Source of the DNA: Actinomycetota bacterium
GTDB lineage: Bacteria; Actinomycetota; Actinomycetes; Actinomycetales; Microbacteriaceae
DNA: 54,399 nucleotides
Assembly (NCBI GenBank): GCA_018268515.1
Contig: JAFDWK010000035.1
Location: 1 to 54,399, forward strand
Direction: 5' to 3'
This document shows positions 42,223 to 50,904 of the stretch, one piece after another; positions within the stretch are counted from its first letter, which is position 1, and every line of letters begins with the position of its first letter. The position numbers and the translations under genes were made by a program. The notes beneath the pieces are model-generated. The model made no database searches. It was not told the DNA's origin and saw nothing but the letters and a program-made list of their open reading frames with translations.

Positions 42223-45200
42223 ATGGCCCGGCACCCCCGGCTGTCCCTCGCCGCGCTCGCGGCAGGGGCGGCCGCCATCCTGATCGGCGCGCTGCTGCCG
42301 GTCACCGCGTCCGCCGAGACGCACAACCCCCTGATCGGCGACGGATCCGTGTACTCCGCGGATCCGACGATGATCGTCGACGGCGACACGCTCTACATCC
42401 ACACCGGGCGGGACGAGGCCGGTCCCACCACCAACGACTTCGTGATGAACGAGTGGCAGGCGTTCTCGACCACCGATGTCGACTCCGGATCCTGGGACTT
42501 CCACCCCTCGTTGATGCGGCCGGAGACGGTGTTCTCCTGGGCGGACCGGGGGCGCGCCTACGCCGGACAGGTGGTCAAGGGTGGGGACGGCCGGTTCTAC
42601 TGGTACGTCCCGATCAGCGAGAAGGCCGCGACTTCGGCCGACAAGTTCGCGATCGGCATCGCCGTCTCGGACACCCCGCTGGGGCCGTGGACCGACTACG
42701 CGGGTGGCCCGATCGTGTCGCAGCAGATCCTGGGCAACGACGTGCACAACATCGACCCGACCGTGTTCGTCGATGATGACGGCTCGGTGTGGATGTACTG
42801 GGGCAGCTTCGGGAGGCTGCTCGGGGTTCAGCTCGACGCAGACATGAAGACGCTCAAGGGGGCCCCCACCGCCATCACCAGCGGGGTCGGCGGATACTTC
42901 GAGGCGCCGTGGCTGTTCAAGCGCAACGGCACGTACTACCTCGCCTACGCCGCGAACAACGCCGGTCCCGCCAGCGACTGCACCCCGGCGAACTACCACG
43001 CCTGCATCGCCTACTCCACAGCGTCCAGCCCGCTCGGCCCGTGGACGTACCAGGGCCGGATCCTCGCCCCGGTGTCGTCGACGACCAGTCACCCCGCGAT
43101 CGCCGAGTTCCAGGGGCAGTGGTACATGGCCTACCACACCGCCGATGCGGCGGGCGGCAACCACTTCCGGCGCTCTGTCGCGATCGACCGCGTGGAATGG
43201 GATGACACCCAGACGCCGGCCCGGATGAAGGAGGTCGTGACCACCCCGGCGCACGGCCCCGATCTCACCCCGCGCTCGAACGTGGCCCCGTGGGCCACCG
43301 TCTCCGCGTCGAACGAGCCGGTGCCCACGCAGTACTGGATCGCCGCGCTCAACGACGAGGTCGTGCGCCCCAACCCGCTGCCGCCGGACATGTGGGGCAG
43401 CTGGTCGGCGTCGCGTCCCGCGCAGCAGTGGATCCAGTACGACTGGACGCAGCCGGTGCGGGTGGACAGTGCGCGGATCAAGTTCTGGCGGGACACGCCG
43501 CCCGGCACCGGTGACGGCGTCGCCGACCCGGCGTCCTGGGTGCTGCAGTACTGGGATGAGGGCCTGTGGAAGGACGTGCCGAACCCGAGCGGCTACCCCA
43601 CCTCGACCACCGCGGTGCAGAGCGTGTCCTTCGACGCGGTCACGACTTCGCGCCTGCGCGCGGTGCTGAACGCCGCGCCGAACGCCGCCGCCGTGCCGCA
43701 GTACTCCGCGGTCGCCGTGGAGGAGTGGGAGGTGCACGCCGTGCAGCCCGACGCCGTCGAGCCGGTCGCCGTGACCACCGAGGTCGGCGTGCAGCCCGAC
43801 CTGCCCGAGACCGTGACGCTCGGCTACGGCGCCGAGCAGCTCGCCGCCCCGGTGCGCTGGGATGCGGTGGCGGATGCCGACCTCGCCGCGCCCGGAGTGC
43901 GCACCGTGACCGGTTTCGTGCCGGGCTACGCGGCCGGCCGCGTCACGGCCGAGGTCACCGTCGGCGAGCACACCCCGCCGGACGGTCCCGACACCACGGC
44001 GCCGGTCGTGACGCTGACGCCGACCGGCATCGCGGGCGGATCCGGCTGGTACGTCTCACCGGTGAGCATGCGGGCCACCGCGAAGGACGACCGCGATGCA
44101 CGCACCCGCATCGAGGTGTCCGTCGACGACGGCGCCTGGCAGGCGACCGAGAACGCGCGATCCGTGGACGTCGCGCTCGCCGCTGACGGCACGCACGCGG
44201 TGCGTGCCAGGGCGACCGACGCCGCGGGCAACGTGTCGCAGACGACCGCCGCCGAGGTGCGCATCGACACCGTGAAGCCGAAGCTGACGGCCACGCTCGA
44301 CGTCGTCGCGCGCACGGTCTCCGCCGAGGCCTCGGACGGCGGCTCGGGCGTGGCCGCGGTCGAGTACGCGATCGATGCGACCAGCGGATGGCAGGCCTAC
44401 ACGGGTCCGGTCGCCGTCGACGGCGAGCGGCACGTGGTGTACCTGCGCGCCCGCGACGTCGCCGGCAACGTGTCGGCGCTCAGCGGCACCAGCGTCCCGC
44501 TGTCGCCGGACGCGCCGCTGCACGGCAACATCGCGTCGATCGCCACCCCGACCGCGTCGTACACCACCGGGTGGAACAGCGTGACGGCGGTCACCGACGG
44601 CGCCCTGGACGGCGCCTCCTGGGGCACCTGGCCCCGGGTCGGCGAGCAGTGGGTGCAGCTGGAGTGGGACCGGGTGGTGACGCTCGACCGGGCCGGCGTG
44701 ATGTTCTTCCGCGACCAGCCGGATGCGGCCGGGGCCGGGATGATCCCGCCGCGCACCTGGAAGCTGCAGTACCAGGATCCGGCATCCGGCGCTTGGATCG
44801 ACGTCGCAGCCTCCGGCGAGTACGGCCGCTCCTCCACCGCCGTGAACGAGGTCTCGTTCGCGCCCATCACGACGACCAGGCTCCGTGCGCTCATGCAGTC
44901 CTGGGGCGCGGCCGAGGCCGGCGGTTCCAGCGGGATCCTCGAGTTCCAGGCCTGGGCAGCCGAGACCCCGGCACCGGCGCTGGACGCCTCGATCACGGCG
45001 ACCACCCGCTGCGTCGCCGGCACGGCGAGCCTCGTCGTCACGGCGGCGAACGGCTCCCCGGTGCCCGTGTCGTTCGCGGTGACCACCGCATACGGCACCA
45101 AGACGCTCGGCGCGCTCGGTGCCGGCCGGTCCACCAGCCACGCATTCGCGACCCGGTCCACCTCCATCGCGGCCGGCGCGGTGACCGCGGTGGCGACCGG

Positions 45201-45267
45201 TGAGATCGACGGGGCACCCGTGTCCCGCGAGCTCGTCGCCGCCTTCGACGCCCGCAGCTGTGGCTGA
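42223..45267 (+). CDS. Exported GH43 enzyme with discoidin and Ig-like domains and shared C-terminal domain
   Basis: 1014 residues. Signal peptide (LAALAAGAAAILIGALLPVT); GH43 propeller about 40-345 with D47 (SADPTM), D178 (NIDPTVFVDDDGSVWMYWG) and E227 (YFEAPWLF) as the expected triad; discoidin-like carbohydrate-binding domain about 350-510 (SNVAPWATVSASNE); Ig-like about 515-585; a two-part OmpL47/Y_Y_Y-like region about 590-755; second discoidin-like domain about 765-910; shared C-terminal domain ending RSCG. GAAGGAG six bases before the ATG. Unlike the LamG-containing GH43 proteins, the catalytic domain is N-terminal and the domain tail matches the large hydrolase and the non-catalytic protein in this operon. 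Likely an extracellular alpha-L-arabinofuranosidase. Confidence 0.85.
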   Translation: MARHPRLSLAALAAGAAAILIGALLPVTASAETHNPLIGDGSVYSADPTMIVDGDTLYIHTGRDEAGPTTNDFVMNEWQAFSTTDVDSGSWDFHPSLMRPETVFSWADRGRAYAGQVVKGGDGRFYWYVPISEKAATSADKFAIGIAVSDTPLGPWTDYAGGPIVSQQILGNDVHNIDPTVFVDDDGSVWMYWGSFGRLLGVQLDADMKTLKGAPTAITSGVGGYFEAPWLFKRNGTYYLAYAANNAGPASDCTPANYHACIAYSTASSPLGPWTYQGRILAPVSSTTSHPAIAEFQGQWYMAYHTADAAGGNHFRRSVAIDRVEWDDTQTPARMKEVVTTPAHGPDLTPRSNVAPWATVSASNEPVPTQYWIAALNDEVVRPNPLPPDMWGSWSASRPAQQWIQYDWTQPVRVDSARIKFWRDTPPGTGDGVADPASWVLQYWDEGLWKDVPNPSGYPTSTTAVQSVSFDAVTTSRLRAVLNAAPNAAAVPQYSAVAVEEWEVHAVQPDAVEPVAVTTEVGVQPDLPETVTLGYGAEQLAAPVRWDAVADADLAAPGVRTVTGFVPGYAAGRVTAEVTVGEHTPPDGPDTTAPVVTLTPTGIAGGSGWYVSPVSMRATAKDDRDARTRIEVSVDDGAWQATENARSVDVALAADGTHAVRARATDAAGNVSQTTAAEVRIDTVKPKLTATLDVVARTVSAEASDGGSGVAAVEYAIDATSGWQAYTGPVAVDGERHVVYLRARDVAGNVSALSGTSVPLSPDAPLHGNIASIATPTASYTTGWNSVTAVTDGALDGASWGTWPRVGEQWVQLEWDRVVTLDRAGVMFFRDQPDAAGAGMIPPRTWKLQYQDPASGAWIDVAASGEYGRSSTAVNEVSFAPITTTRLRALMQSWGAAEAGGSSGILEFQAWAAETPAPALDASITATTRCVAGTASLVVTAANGSPVPVSFAVTTAYGTKTLGALGAGRSTSHAFATRSTSIAAGAVTAVATGEIDGAPVSRELVAAFDARSCG

Positions 45268-45301
45268 GTGCCGCTCCATCCCCCATCGAAAGGAATCCCG
45301 G

Positions 45302-47614
45302 ATGACCCCCATCATCGGATCCGGCCTGTCCCGACGGCAGATGCTCGTCGGCGGCGGACTGACACTGGCCGGCATGGCTGCGGCCGTGGCGGTGATCGAC
45401 CCCGCCCGCGCGTTCACCGCCGACGCGGTCGCCACTCAGGACGCCGCCGCGTTCCGCGTTCCCGGCACCGCGCGCACGGCCGCGTCGGTGATCGCCGAGC
45501 AGACCGCGGTCTACCCCGACCTGTGGACGGTGCGGCCGTTCTCGCTCTCCTCGGTCACGCTCGGCCAGAGCGTGTTCACCCGCGCACAGCAGCAGCACCT
45601 CGTGCTTTACCGCGCCTACCCCGTCGACCGGATCCTCGCGGTGTTCCGGCGCAACGCCGGACTGCCCACCGGCGGCGCCAACCCGCCCGGCGGCTGGGAG
45701 GAGTACGGTCCCAACCCGGAGCCGCAGCGCTGGGGGCCGCGCGAGTATGTGCGCGGCAAGAATGCCGCGGGCGCCGGAGGGCTGTTGCGCGGGCACTACG
45801 GCGGGCACTTCCTCAGCGGCATCTCCATGGCCTACGCCTCCACCGGCGAGCAGGCCCTGCTCGACAAGGTGAACGCCATCGTCGCCGGCCTCGACGAGTG
45901 CCGCACCGCGCTGGCCGCGCAGGAGTACGAGGGCTCCCCGCGGTACTCGCACCCGGGCTTCCTCTCCGCCTACGGCGAGTGGCAGTTCTCCGCGCTCGAG
46001 GAATTCGCCCCCTACGGTGAGATCTGGGCGCCGTACTACACGCTGCACAAGATCCTCGCCGGGCTGCTGGACGCGCACGCCCTGGCCGGGAACGCGAAGG
46101 CGCTGGAGCTGGCCGAGGGGATCGGGCACTGGGTGCACAGCCGCCTGTCGAGGTGCACTCCGGCGCAGCTCGCCCGGATGTGGGGCTCCTACATCGCCGG
46201 CGAGTACGGCGGGATGAACGAGGTGCTCGTCGAACTGCACTGGCGCTCGAGCGACCCGCAGAAGGACGAGTTCCTCGCGGCGGCGAAGCTGTTCACGCTG
46301 CAGACCCTCGTGGATGCGTGCGCGAGCGGCACCGACACGCTCGACGGCAAGCACGCCAACCAGCACATCCCGCAGTTCCCCGGCTACATCAAGCTCGCGG
46401 CGGCGACCGGCGATGCGCATTTCCTCGATGCGGCGCGCGGGTTCTACGACATGGTGGTGCCGGGGCGCGCCTACGCGCACGGCGGCACCGGCGAGGGCGA
46501 GCTGTGGGGCCCGGCGAACACGGTGGCGGGCGACATCGGCCCGCGCAACGCGGAGTCCTGCGCGGCCTACAACATGCTCAAGGTCGCCAGCTACCTGTTC
46601 TTCACGGGACAGGATCCGAAGTACATGGACTACTTCGAGCGCACGGTGCTCAACCACATCCTCGGCGGGCGCCGCAACCAGGAATCGACCGCGGGGCCGG
46701 AGAACCTCTACATGTTCCCGGTCAACCCGGGCGCGCGCAAGGAGTACGGCAACGGCAACATCGGCACCTGCTGCGGCGGCACCGGTCTGGAGAGCCACGT
46801 GAAGTACCAGGAGGGGATCTATTTCCGCTCCGCCGACGAGCGGCACCTGTACGTGAACCTCTACATCGCCTCCACGCTCACCTGGGCCGAGACCGGCCTG
46901 GTGCTGGAGCAGACCTCCTCCTACCCGGAGGGCGACACGTCGACGCTCACGGTGCGCAGCGCGCCGAGCGGGCCGCTCACCATGCACCTGCGCATCCCCG
47001 GATGGTCCACCGGCGTCGAGCTGTTGGTCAACGGCGCGCCCGCAGGGGTCGAGGTCGTCGCCGGACAGTACGCCGCGATCGAGCGCTCCTGGGTCGAAGG
47101 CGACACCGTCACGATCCGGATCCCGCTGGCACTGCACGCGGAGGGCACGATCGACCGGCCCGACATCCAGGCGCTCATGTACGGACCGGTGGTGCTCTCG
47201 GCGACCAGCTCCGCGACGAGCTATCTGAAAGTCTCGCTTGCGAACCGGCTGGGCCTCGCCGGCAGCATCACCCGCGGGGTGTCCAAGACCGCGGCCAACG
47301 TGTTCACGATCGGCGGGCTCACCTACGAGCCCGCGTACAACGGAAAGGACGTCGCGTACCACATGTACTTCCAGCGCAACGAGCCCACGGTCGCCTTCGC
47401 CGGCGAGGACTCCGGCGTCGCCAACCCGAAACGGGCGGGCCGCACGCTCCTGGACGAGGTGTGGGCGCGGGCGCCGTTCGCGTCGCGCTCGGCATTCCTC
47501 GGATCCGTGTCCGAGGTGACCGGGTCCTACCTCGGCGACGGACTGCTCTCCGCGCGCAACCGCCAGCGGATCCTGCTCGCCGCAGGGCGTGCCCCGATCG
47601 ATGCGGAAGCCTGA
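45302..47614 (+). CDS. GH127 beta-L-arabinofuranosidase, Tat-exported
   Basis: 770 residues. The N-terminus MTPIIGSGLSRRQMLVGGGL is a twin-arginine signal, so the protein folds, probably with its metal, before export. The rest is a GH127 (DUF1680) (alpha/alpha)6 barrel with beta-domains: EYGPNPEPQRWGPREYVRGK near the start, E418 and C420 (NAESCAAYN), and C490-C491 (GTCCGGTG). These match the zinc ligands and Cys nucleophile of the bifidobacterial GH127 enzyme. It releases L-arabinose from beta-linked arabinofuranosides such as those on hydroxyproline-rich plant proteins. It is the only exported enzyme here without accessory domains or the shared C-terminal tail. The next gene, 28 bp downstream, encodes just such accessory domains. 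AAAGGA precedes the ATG. Confidence 0.9.
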   Translation: MTPIIGSGLSRRQMLVGGGLTLAGMAAAVAVIDPARAFTADAVATQDAAAFRVPGTARTAASVIAEQTAVYPDLWTVRPFSLSSVTLGQSVFTRAQQQHLVLYRAYPVDRILAVFRRNAGLPTGGANPPGGWEEYGPNPEPQRWGPREYVRGKNAAGAGGLLRGHYGGHFLSGISMAYASTGEQALLDKVNAIVAGLDECRTALAAQEYEGSPRYSHPGFLSAYGEWQFSALEEFAPYGEIWAPYYTLHKILAGLLDAHALAGNAKALELAEGIGHWVHSRLSRCTPAQLARMWGSYIAGEYGGMNEVLVELHWRSSDPQKDEFLAAAKLFTLQTLVDACASGTDTLDGKHANQHIPQFPGYIKLAAATGDAHFLDAARGFYDMVVPGRAYAHGGTGEGELWGPANTVAGDIGPRNAESCAAYNMLKVASYLFFTGQDPKYMDYFERTVLNHILGGRRNQESTAGPENLYMFPVNPGARKEYGNGNIGTCCGGTGLESHVKYQEGIYFRSADERHLYVNLYIASTLTWAETGLVLEQTSSYPEGDTSTLTVRSAPSGPLTMHLRIPGWSTGVELLVNGAPAGVEVVAGQYAAIERSWVEGDTVTIRIPLALHAEGTIDRPDIQALMYGPVVLSATSSATSYLKVSLANRLGLAGSITRGVSKTAANVFTIGGLTYEPAYNGKDVAYHMYFQRNEPTVAFAGEDSGVANPKRAGRTLLDEVWARAPFASRSAFLGSVSEVTGSYLGDGLLSARNRQRILLAAGRAPIDAEA

Positions 47615-47642
47615 GATGTCCCGGACGGTTGAGAGGAACACC

Positions 47643-49601
47643 ATGCGCACACTCGCCTCCGGTCGCACCCCGGTGCGCCGGATCGCCACGGCGATGGCGG
47701 CGGCGCTCGCGCTGCTCGCCGCCGGGGCCACGGCGCTGCCGGCCGCCGCCGCGGACGAGCGGATCAACGTGGCGCTGGCCTCCGGCGAGAATGCGCCGAC
47801 GACCGAGGTCAGCTACGTCACCGGCTGGAACTCGGCGGCGGCTCTGAACAACGGCGCGACGGCCGCGACGAACACCTACACGCAGATGTGGGGCACCTGG
47901 GGTGCGCCGGGGAATCCGGCCCAGGACACGGCGTCGTACACCTGGGAGCGCCCGGTCACGGTCAGCTCGTCGACGCTGTACCTGTGGCAGAACCACCTCA
48001 CCGGCGACTCCGGGGTGATGCTCCCCTCGGCGTGGTCGATCCAGTACCGCACCGCGGCGGGGGAGTGGGCGCCGGTGACCGGTGCGTCGCTGTCGTACCC
48101 GCTGCCCGTGCTGGATCAGGCGGCACCGGTATCGTCGCTGCCCCCGGTCAAGGCGGACTTCGACGCGGTGACCACGACGGGCGTGCGCCTGGTGCTGGAC
48201 CGCGCCGTGGTCGGCGGTGAGCGCAAGGCCACCAGCGTCATCGAGTGGCAGGTGTGGGGCGTGCACGCGCCGGAGACCGGGCCGGGCCCGGATTCGGCGG
48301 CGTTCCTCGACGTGCAGAAGCCCGCGGTGCGCACCGTGACCGGCACGGCGCCGTCCCTGCCGGCCGAGGTGTGGGCGATCGGCGAGGACGGGCCGCTGGT
48401 GTACGTGCCGGTGGACTGGGCCGACGTCGCCCCGTCGAGCTTCGCGGCACCGGGTGCCTTCGAGGTGACCGGATCCCTGCGCGGCCACGACGGCGAGAAG
48501 ACGACCGCGACCGTGCACGTCGCGGATGCACCTTCGACCGAGATCCGCTCGCTGGGGTACTCCGCGACCATCACCACGCCCGGTGCCGCCCCGGTGCTGC
48601 CGCGCGAGGTGCGGGCGCGCTTTGCCGACGCCACCGAGGGTGACGTCCCGGTGACATGGTCCGCGATCGAGGCGCCGCAGTACGCCGAGGCGGGCATGAT
48701 GTTCGACGTCTCCGGGGCGGTCGAAGGCTTCGCCGGCGCCGCGGTGGCGACGGTGTTCGTCGTGGAGCCCGCGGGCGCGAGCGCCCCGCTGGTCTCGATC
48801 GGCCTCGACGCGGCGCCGGAGGGGTCGGGCTGGTACACGGCCGCGCCCACGGCGACGGTCACCGCGGAGTCCGCGGGGGCGATCCGCAGCGTCGAGTACA
48901 GCCTCGACGGCACCACCTGGAAGCCGTACGGCGAGCCGTTCGCGGTGGACGCGCAGGGTGAGATCACCGTGCACGCCCGGGCGACCGACGCGGCCGGCGC
49001 AGTCGGCGAGGCCTCGGAGACGGTCAGGGTCGACACGGTGGCACCGGTCACCGGGGTGTCCTTCGACGTCGTCGGCGGATCCTCGGCGCGGGTCACGCTG
49101 ACCCCGACCGACGCCGAGCCCGGGTCCGGGGTGACCCGCACGGTCTGGTCGGACGGACCCGACTCCTCGCCGACCGGCGAGGCGAACAACATGTACGCCA
49201 CATACGAGGCGCCGTTCTCGGTGCAGCTCACCGAGGAGCCCCGCTACGTGCACGTGCAGACGCAGGATGCCGCGGGCAACGTCGAGCGGTACGTCACGGT
49301 CGAACTGCCCGCGCGCGCCGCGGGCGCGCTCGCGCTGGACACCTCGGCCACCGGCCGGTGCGTGGCGGGCAAGGCGCAGCTGGTGGTGACGGTGAGGAAC
49401 ACCGACACCGCTGCGGCCGACGTCGAGCTCACCACCCCGTACGGGAGCAAGACGGTGGCCCTGGCGCCCGGCAAGGGCACATCGAGCGCCTTCAGCTCCC
49501 GTGCCGCGCAGTTCGCGGCAGGCCAGATCACGGTGTCCGGCTCGGCCGGGGACCGCAGCTACACGGGCTCGCTCGGCTACGCCGCCGTGACCTGCGGCTG
49601 A
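47643..49601 (+). CDS. Exported non-catalytic binding protein: discoidin, Ig-like and shared C-terminal domains
   Basis: 652 residues. Signal peptide (ATAMAAALALLAAGATALPA); discoidin-like domain about 45-220 (VSYVTGWNSAAALNNGATAA); two Ig-like domains about 225-390 (VRTVTGTAPSLPAEVWAIGE); OmpL47/Y_Y_Y-like pair about 395-555; shared C-terminal domain ending VTCG. I see no catalytic domain. This order equals the C-terminal half of the large hydrolase and of the GH43 at 42223, but here it is a separate protein right after the Tat-exported GH127. ATG 47643 with GAGAGGA upstream is preferred to the in-frame ATG 47589 inside the previous gene. It probably binds carbohydrate and may work with GH127. 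Confidence 0.78.
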   Translation: MRTLASGRTPVRRIATAMAAALALLAAGATALPAAAADERINVALASGENAPTTEVSYVTGWNSAAALNNGATAATNTYTQMWGTWGAPGNPAQDTASYTWERPVTVSSSTLYLWQNHLTGDSGVMLPSAWSIQYRTAAGEWAPVTGASLSYPLPVLDQAAPVSSLPPVKADFDAVTTTGVRLVLDRAVVGGERKATSVIEWQVWGVHAPETGPGPDSAAFLDVQKPAVRTVTGTAPSLPAEVWAIGEDGPLVYVPVDWADVAPSSFAAPGAFEVTGSLRGHDGEKTTATVHVADAPSTEIRSLGYSATITTPGAAPVLPREVRARFADATEGDVPVTWSAIEAPQYAEAGMMFDVSGAVEGFAGAAVATVFVVEPAGASAPLVSIGLDAAPEGSGWYTAAPTATVTAESAGAIRSVEYSLDGTTWKPYGEPFAVDAQGEITVHARATDAAGAVGEASETVRVDTVAPVTGVSFDVVGGSSARVTLTPTDAEPGSGVTRTVWSDGPDSSPTGEANNMYATYEAPFSVQLTEEPRYVHVQTQDAAGNVERYVTVELPARAAGALALDTSATGRCVAGKAQLVVTVRNTDTAAADVELTTPYGSKTVALAPGKGTSSAFSSRAAQFAAGQITVSGSAGDRSYTGSLGYAAVTCG

Positions 49602-49607
49602 GCGCTC

Positions 49608-49647
49608 GGATCCCGGGCGTGGCGCCACGGCGCCGCGCCCGGGATCC
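49608..49647 (+). terminator. Hairpin at the end of the large operon
   Basis: GGATCCCGGGCG (49608-49619) pairs perfectly with CGCCCGGGATCC (49636-49647), with GGCGCC pairs inside the loop. No T-run follows. It lies just after the stop at 49601, before the next regulator gene. Confidence 0.6.
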
Positions 49648-49721
49648 TGCGTGCTCAGCACGGGCAGAAGCCGCTACCCTGTTGATGTTCGCGGTCTCAT
49701 CGGCGGGAAAAGGGGGAGCCA

Positions 49722-50747
49722 TTGAGTGAAGGTGCGGCACCGGGGAACGGCTCGGCGCGGCCGAGCATCTACGATGTGGCCGATCGCGCCGGCGTCTCGC
49801 ACATGACGGTCTCGCGCGTGCTCAACGGGCATCCCAACATCCGGGAGGCGACGCGCAAGAAGGTCATGGACGCGATCGACGAGATGAACTACACGCGCAG
49901 CTCGATCGCCCGTGCGCTCGCGACCAAGCGCTCCATGCGCATCGGGGCGATCGTGGACAACCCCGGCTACTTCGGCCCCAGCAGCACGCTGCGTGCGCTT
50001 GAGGAGGCGGCGCGCGAGCACGGATACGCGGTCGCGGCCTACACGGCCGGGGAATCGCCGCAGCGGCGGATCGATGCGGGCGTGATGGATCTGGTCACCC
50101 AGGGCGTCGACGCGCTGTGCGTGATCGCGCCGCGGGCATCGTCCGTCGACGTGCTGCGGCAGCTGTCGACCGGTCTGCCGATGCTGGTGATCAAGGAGGA
50201 GCCCGACGCGCAGATGCACACGGCCGCGGTCGACCAGCGCGCGGGCGCCGTCGCGGCGGTGCGCCACCTGATCGAGCTCGGCCATCGTGAGATCCTGCAC
50301 CTGGCAGGCCCCCCGGACTGGTTCGACGCCAAGGCGCGCACCGAGGCGTGGCGCGCGTGCCTGGTCGAGGCGGGCCTCGTCGTACGGGAACCGGTGATCG
50401 GCGACTGGTCGTCGGACTCCGGGTACGATTTCGGCAGCACCGTGCAGCTCGGCGCGGCGACGGCGGTCTTCGCCGCGAACGACCAGATGGCGCTGGGCGT
50501 CATCCACGGCTTCGCCGACCGCGGCATCCGGGTGCCGGAGGACGTCAGCGTGGTCGGTTTCGACGACGTGCCGGATGCGCGTCACTACCTGCCGCCGCTG
50601 ACGACCGTGCACCAGGACTTCGTCGCCCTCGGGCGCCTGGTGATCGGTGAGCTGCTCGCTGCGATCGAGGGCGGCGAGTCCGGGCATCGGGAGCTGATCA
50701 TGCCCACCCTGCAGGTGCGCGCCTCCACGGCGGCGCCGCACGGCTGA
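49722..50747 (+). CDS. LacI-family transcriptional regulator
   Basis: 341 residues starting at TTG 49722, with AGGGGGAG just upstream. Helix-turn-helix SIYDVADRAGVSHMTVSRVL and hinge; sensor domain with GAIVDNPGYFGPSSTLRALE and the family signature EDVSVVGFDDVPDARHYLPP. The NPGYFGPSSTL motif is like regulators of galactoside or arabinogalactan genes. It sits directly after the enzyme operon. One of this gene or the next LacI gene probably binds the TGTTAGCGSTAACA operators; a weak copy, TGTTCGCGGTCTCA (49686-49699), lies 23 bp before this start and may mean autoregulation. The inducer is unknown. Confidence 0.92.
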   Translation: MSEGAAPGNGSARPSIYDVADRAGVSHMTVSRVLNGHPNIREATRKKVMDAIDEMNYTRSSIARALATKRSMRIGAIVDNPGYFGPSSTLRALEEAAREHGYAVAAYTAGESPQRRIDAGVMDLVTQGVDALCVIAPRASSVDVLRQLSTGLPMLVIKEEPDAQMHTAAVDQRAGAVAAVRHLIELGHREILHLAGPPDWFDAKARTEAWRACLVEAGLVVREPVIGDWSSDSGYDFGSTVQLGAATAVFAANDQMALGVIHGFADRGIRVPEDVSVVGFDDVPDARHYLPPLTTVHQDFVALGRLVIGELLAAIEGGESGHRELIMPTLQVRASTAAPHG

Positions 50748-50796
50748 GACCGGCCGGGGCTTCTCGATGGATGCCGGGGCCGTTCGTCGCGCCTGC

Positions 50797-50904
50797 ACGG
50801 GCGGATCCGGCTCGACGCCGGACACGGGCGGATCCGGCTCGGCGCCGGACACGGGCGGATCCGGCTCGGCGCCGGACGCGGGCGGATCTGTCTCAGCGCC
50901 GGGC
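50797..50904. repeat. 27-bp tandem repeat x 4 reaching into the lacI 3' end
   Basis: Unit starts ACGGGCGGATCCGGCTCGAC; copies at 50797, 50824, 50851 and 50878 (the last diverged), period exactly 27. The last unit covers the final codons of the convergent lacI gene (stop at 50893-50895). It fills the gap between two convergent regulator genes. Confidence 0.88.

Noticed and set aside
50797-50904. CRISPR array
   Set aside because: The units are directly adjacent with no unique spacers and there are no cas genes; it is an ordinary tandem repeat.
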